Under the pieces are notes generated by a model, which saw only the letters and a program-made list of their open reading frames with translations, did not search any database and was not told the DNA's origin. From NCBI GenBank assembly GCA_964349045.1, contig CAYGFI010000199.1, forward strand, positions 1 through 7,626: DNA of 7,626 bases, written 5' to 3'. Source of the stretch: JACJXF01 sp964349045 (GTDB lineage Bacteria > Bacteroidota > Bacteroidia > Bacteroidales > GCA-2748055). Made by a program: the position numbers and the translations under genes. Positions 5,120 to 7,626 of the stretch are shown here, in pieces. Each line of letters begins with the position of its first letter. The first letter of the stretch is position 1.

Positions 5120-6547
5120 TCAGATTTCTTTTCTCCCCTTTAAAATTGTAAAAAGGTGCTGTTCAAAACCCCTGGAAGGCAGGATAGCAGGCGACATAAC
5201 CAGTTTTCCTTCCCTGTCGAGAAGATAAAACACCGGATAGGATCTGACTTTATAATCTTTATGGATTTTGCTATTGTCAATACCATACCAGAACTTCCAT
5301 GGGATCGAATTTTCACTGGTAAATAACTCTATCCTGTCCTTTTCAGATTCGGGAAGTATGATTATGATATCGAGATATTTGCTGTGTTTATGGTAATAAT
5401 ACTTCAGGTATTCGAATTCCTGTAAACACTCCAGGTTGTCGAGTGAACAAAAACCAATATAATTATATTTTCCACTGACTGCTGCTACATCGAGAGTATC
5501 CCCGTCAGAATTTATAATTGTGGCATGAGGTGGAGAGTTTCCGGGAAGGAGCGATGAGACTTCTTTAATAAGAATTTCAGAAATTGAGATACTTAATTGA
5601 TCCGATGTTTGGGCAGAAAGACTGTCACAAATAGTGAAAACTGCCTTTAGAGGTAAACCATTTTCGTAAAAAGCATTGCGGATTTCTTTCAGTATAACCC
5701 ATTCACGAATCTGATCATTCTGCAGTGCAGGATCTTTTCTAAGAAGCTCAGTTAAAGAATAATAATCCCCCTTTCCTGTTATGGAATATAGCTGGCTATA
5801 CTCATTTTTTGCGGCCAGACTGCTGAAATACCGATCGAAAAATAAATTAAAAAATTCCCACCATGAAGGTACATCGGGACGAGCCGGTTTTTCCCTTAGA
5901 TATTTTTCATAAAGAATTGAGTGATTAAACTGACTTACCGTAAAATCCAGGGTAGCGTATTTATATAAACAGTAGGATTTATAGTATTCATGGTTCCGGT
6001 TCATTGCAGCGCTATTGTTAGCCTGCACGAATGAATCGAGCTTTTCACGGCTGAGTTCTGTATTATAATACCGGAGGATCTGCTTATCCAGAAATGGTTC
6101 AAATTGCTTGTTAAAATCGTTAATTTCTGCATTTAGTTCCCTGGACCCGTCATTGGATCCGACAGCAGGAACCATATGCCACAAAGGAGGAATAAAAAAA
6201 GGATTTTTACTGATTTCAAGTGCGCTTGCAGGAATCGGAGGAAGTTCCAGGTGATAGGAATTACCGGGTTCTGTAAAAACAAAACCGGTATAAAGTGGAG
6301 TCTGGCAATAAACGCATTGTGTTTTATCAAGTGAAAAACTTACGGAGAAAAAACCGGCGCTGTCGACACTTGTTTTTGCAAGGGTTTCATAACTGTAAAA
6401 AATTCTTTCCTTGTAATAAAAAAATTCCAGTTCTGTCCCGGCATATTCCGGATTTGAACCATTGATGGTAATATTCGTGGTTTGAGAAAAGCCGGTTCCG
6501 GAAAAAGTAAAAATTAAAACAAAAGAAAGAATAAATCTTCCGGTCAT
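5120..6547 (-). CDS. Secreted protein with a degenerate thioredoxin-like C-terminal domain
   Basis: A 475-residue protein with a signal peptide (about 1-21, hydrophobic core FILSFVLIFTF, likely cut after GFS), so it acts in the periplasm or envelope. The parts in order are a beta-rich N-terminal domain (about 24-102, ITINGSNPEYAGTELEFFYY and later FTEPGNSYHLELPP), resembling the domain that precedes thioredoxin folds in Bacteroidota; a helical middle (about 137-335); and a TlpA-like thioredoxin fold (about 340-472). The fold is supported by KYNYIGF (360-366) and the cis-Pro segment YPVFYLLDREGKL (437-449, P438). The redox site is altered: the CxxC position reads N371-L-E-C374, with another Cys at 367. 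A separate CxxC occurs at C78 and C81. The ATG overlaps the coaD stop (ATGA), so translation is probably coupled. Disulfide activity is doubtful; the role is unknown. Confidence 0.75.
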   Translation of the reverse strand: MTGRFILSFVLIFTFSGTGFSQTTNITINGSNPEYAGTELEFFYYKERIFYSYETLAKTSVDSAGFFSVSFSLDKTQCVYCQTPLYTGFVFTEPGNSYHLELPPIPASALEISKNPFFIPPLWHMVPAVGSNDGSRELNAEINDFNKQFEPFLDKQILRYYNTELSREKLDSFVQANNSAAMNRNHEYYKSYCLYKYATLDFTVSQFNHSILYEKYLREKPARPDVPSWWEFFNLFFDRYFSSLAAKNEYSQLYSITGKGDYYSLTELLRKDPALQNDQIREWVILKEIRNAFYENGLPLKAVFTICDSLSAQTSDQLSISISEILIKEVSSLLPGNSPPHATIINSDGDTLDVAAVSGKYNYIGFCSLDNLECLQEFEYLKYYYHKHSKYLDIIIILPESEKDRIELFTSENSIPWKFWYGIDNSKIHKDYKVRSYPVFYLLDREGKLVMSPAILPSRGFEQHLFTILKGRKEI

Positions 6548-7017
6548 GACAGGTATTTCTTAATATCCACTCCATTAGGCAGGAATTTGGTGGCATCTCC
6601 CCCGTAAAATAAAATATCTCTGACAATAGTAGAATTAACGAAAGTATATTCGGGAGAGGTGAGTAAAAAAACTGTTTCGATCGCGGGATTCATTGCCTTG
6701 TTCATTTGTCCGATAGCCCTTTCGTACTCAAAATCAGCGGCGGTACGCAATCCGCGAAGCAGGTACCGGGCGTTAACCTTACTGCAATAATCTATTGTAA
6801 GACCCTCATAATGTTTAATTTCAACTTTTGGGTTTCCGGCAAAAACGTCCGAGATCATTCTAAGCCTGTTATCCAGGGTAAGCAGAGCCTTCTTTTGAGT
6901 ATTAAATCCAACAGCAATAATTATCTTGTCGAATAAAGGCAAAGACCTGGTTACGATGGAATGATGTCCGATGGTAAATGGGTCAAATGATCCTGGAAAT
7001 AAGGCTATTTTTTCCAT
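6544..7017 (-). CDS. coaD: Phosphopantetheine adenylyltransferase
   Basis: Transfers AMP from ATP to 4'-phosphopantetheine to give dephospho-CoA, the fourth step of CoA synthesis, as a cytoplasmic hexamer in known cases. At 157 residues it is nearly the length of the E. coli enzyme (159). It shows the nucleotidyltransferase signature GSFDPFTIGH (9-18) with H18 of the T/HxGH motif, YLLRGLRTAADFEYE (85-99) with R88 and R91, and the ATP-site segment VNSTIVRDI (127-135), where many homologues have ISSTxVR. No key residue is lost. It lies 85 bp downstream of the LiaF-like gene. AT-rich DNA just before the start holds only a weak -7-like box (TAATTTTA on the minus strand, 7032-7025). Its TGA overlaps the ATG of the thioredoxin-like gene by 4 bp. 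Confidence 0.97.
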   Translation of the reverse strand: MEKIALFPGSFDPFTIGHHSIVTRSLPLFDKIIIAVGFNTQKKALLTLDNRLRMISDVFAGNPKVEIKHYEGLTIDYCSKVNARYLLRGLRTAADFEYERAIGQMNKAMNPAIETVFLLTSPEYTFVNSTIVRDILFYGGDATKFLPNGVDIKKYLS

Positions 7018-7060
7018 AATATTTTAAAATTATGATTTTAATAATATCACATAACTTTTT

Positions 7061-7100
7061 CACCCATTCACTCATTCACCCATTCACCCATTCACTCCCA
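7061..7100. repeat. Octameric tandem array 2 (5 units, consensus CACCCATT)
   Basis: Five 8-bp units start at 7061, 7069, 7077, 7085 and 7093: CACCCATT, CACTCATT, CACCCATT, CACCCATT and CACTCCCA. The register is exact and the last unit is degenerate. On the minus strand the unit reads AATGGGTG. The array begins 2 bp after the stop codon of the LiaF-like gene (minus strand) and ends 43 bp before the coaD start. It contains four GGG tracts on the minus strand with loops of 7, 5 and 13 nt, so it does not fully meet the standard quadruplex rule. It shares period, TCAC core and orientation with array 1. Function is unknown. Confidence 0.85.
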
Positions 7101-7102
7101 CG

Positions 7103-7626
7103 TTAATAAGTTCTAACCTCACATCCCCCGAATACAACTTCGAGTTTAACTTCCAGATAGGGTTTTTCTGCATCAAAATCCGGACTGGTATAAGTTGTTG
7201 AGCCGAAAACAGCAGAGTTGCCATTAGGGAGTTCGGTGCCTGCAAAGGCTGACTCAACCTTAATTTTAACGGGCATATTTTTGCTGAGCTTTACAATAGT
7301 TGCTCCAAAAACCGTGCTTATTTTTACTTTTAGTTTCTCACCCTTCAGGTCGAGATCCCGGAAATCATAAACCCCTTTTCCAAACACAACGCTGTAATCG
7401 CGATTTGTTTCAGGGTTAGAGAAGCGTTTTTCACCAAAAATGACATCGCTTTCTTTGGTTTCAAATGAGGGTGTCCGGAAACTTCCAAACAGCATTTTCA
7501 ATCCAAAAAAGATCAGGATAAAAGCGATAAATATTTTGAACAGCGGGAAGTCGATATTGAATACGATTCGGAATATCAGACTTAATCCCAGGATTACCAG
7601 TAGCAATCCCCAAAAAAGTGATGGAC
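7103..7626 (-). CDS. LiaF-like membrane protein, 5' end outside the window (partial)
   Basis: The C-terminal part of a membrane protein with a LiaF-type (cell-wall-active antibiotics response) C-terminal domain. The first in-window start-like codon is a TTG at 7606-7604, but the frame is open to the edge and adds PSLFWG, which continues a hydrophobic helix typical of the LiaF-like membrane module, so the real start is beyond 7626. Numbered from the TTG, there are two membrane helices (about 1-17 and 20-41), a short linker and a beta-rich domain (about 52-167) with recurring [IV]FG motifs at 56, 74, 99, 133 and 158 and a related AFAG at 120. In Firmicutes LiaF restrains an envelope-stress two-component system; whether that holds here is unknown, and no sensor kinase gene is visible. 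The stop is TAA, and octamer array 2 starts 2 bp after it. Confidence 0.8.
   Translation of the reverse strand, partial: PSLFWGLLLVILGLSLIFRIVFNIDFPLFKIFIAFILIFFGLKMLFGSFRTPSFETKESDVIFGEKRFSNPETNRDYSVVFGKGVYDFRDLDLKGEKLKVKISTVFGATIVKLSKNMPVKIKVESAFAGTELPNGNSAVFGSTTYTSPDFDAEKPYLEVKLEVVFGGCEVRTY

Noticed and set aside
7021..7060. AT-rich segment before coaD as an intrinsic terminator of the LiaF-like gene
   Set aside because: No GC-rich stem followed by a T-run could be drawn on the minus strand; only short AT pairings are possible.
7604..7606. TTG as the true start of the LiaF-like gene
   Set aside because: The frame is open to the window edge and the extra residues (PSLFWG) continue the membrane helix, so the TTG is most likely an internal Leu codon.

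Overview
The window looks like chromosomal housekeeping DNA from a member of the Bacteroidota, probably an AT-leaning Bacteroidales or Marinilabiliales-type genome. The pointers are the protein flavours (FtsH with an Asn-rich N-terminus and an LLRAGRFDR arginine-finger motif, a two-domain biotin ligase without a DNA-binding domain, a secreted protein with a thioredoxin-like C-terminus), the near absence of Shine-Dalgarno sequences, and several matches to the Bacteroidota -7 promoter box TAnnTTTG. The species cannot be named from this sequence.

Layout from left to right: an 11-unit, 8-bp tandem array (13-100) runs into the 3' end of ftsH (minus strand, 87-2165). Upstream of ftsH, 11 bp away, is rsfS (minus, 2177-2548). 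A 166-bp divergent spacer (2549-2714) separates this pair from birA (plus, 2715-3452). birA converges on an SRPBCC-fold gene (minus, 3449-3853), and the two stop codons share one TTAA. The SRPBCC gene follows pyrE (minus, 3858-4490) by 4 bp. Ten bases beyond the pyrE start a Nudix hydrolase gene begins in the other direction (plus, 4501-5115). It converges, with a 4-bp gap, on a secreted thioredoxin-like protein (minus, 5120-6547), whose start overlaps the stop of coaD (minus, 6544-7017). An 85-bp spacer containing a second 8-bp array (7061-7100) separates coaD from a LiaF-like membrane protein (minus, 7103 to the window edge), which is cut off at its 5' end.

Functionally this is core metabolism and quality control: membrane proteolysis (FtsH), ribosome silencing (RsfS), biotin attachment (BirA), pyrimidine synthesis (PyrE), CoA synthesis (CoaD) and an envelope-stress-type protein (LiaF-like). 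No defence system, prophage, insertion sequence, CRISPR, tRNA or rRNA was seen. The genes are packed very tightly and no stretch over 300 bp lacks a gene.

The most unusual signal is the pair of octameric arrays. Their sequences differ, but both have a strict 8-bp period, a TCA(C) core, the same orientation and a position at the 3' end of a minus-strand gene. Read on that strand they place TGA in all three frames every 24 bp, and array 1 supplies the actual ftsH stop codon and last residues. A degenerate thioredoxin site in the 475-residue protein and interleaved pyrE/Nudix promoters are the next most notable points.
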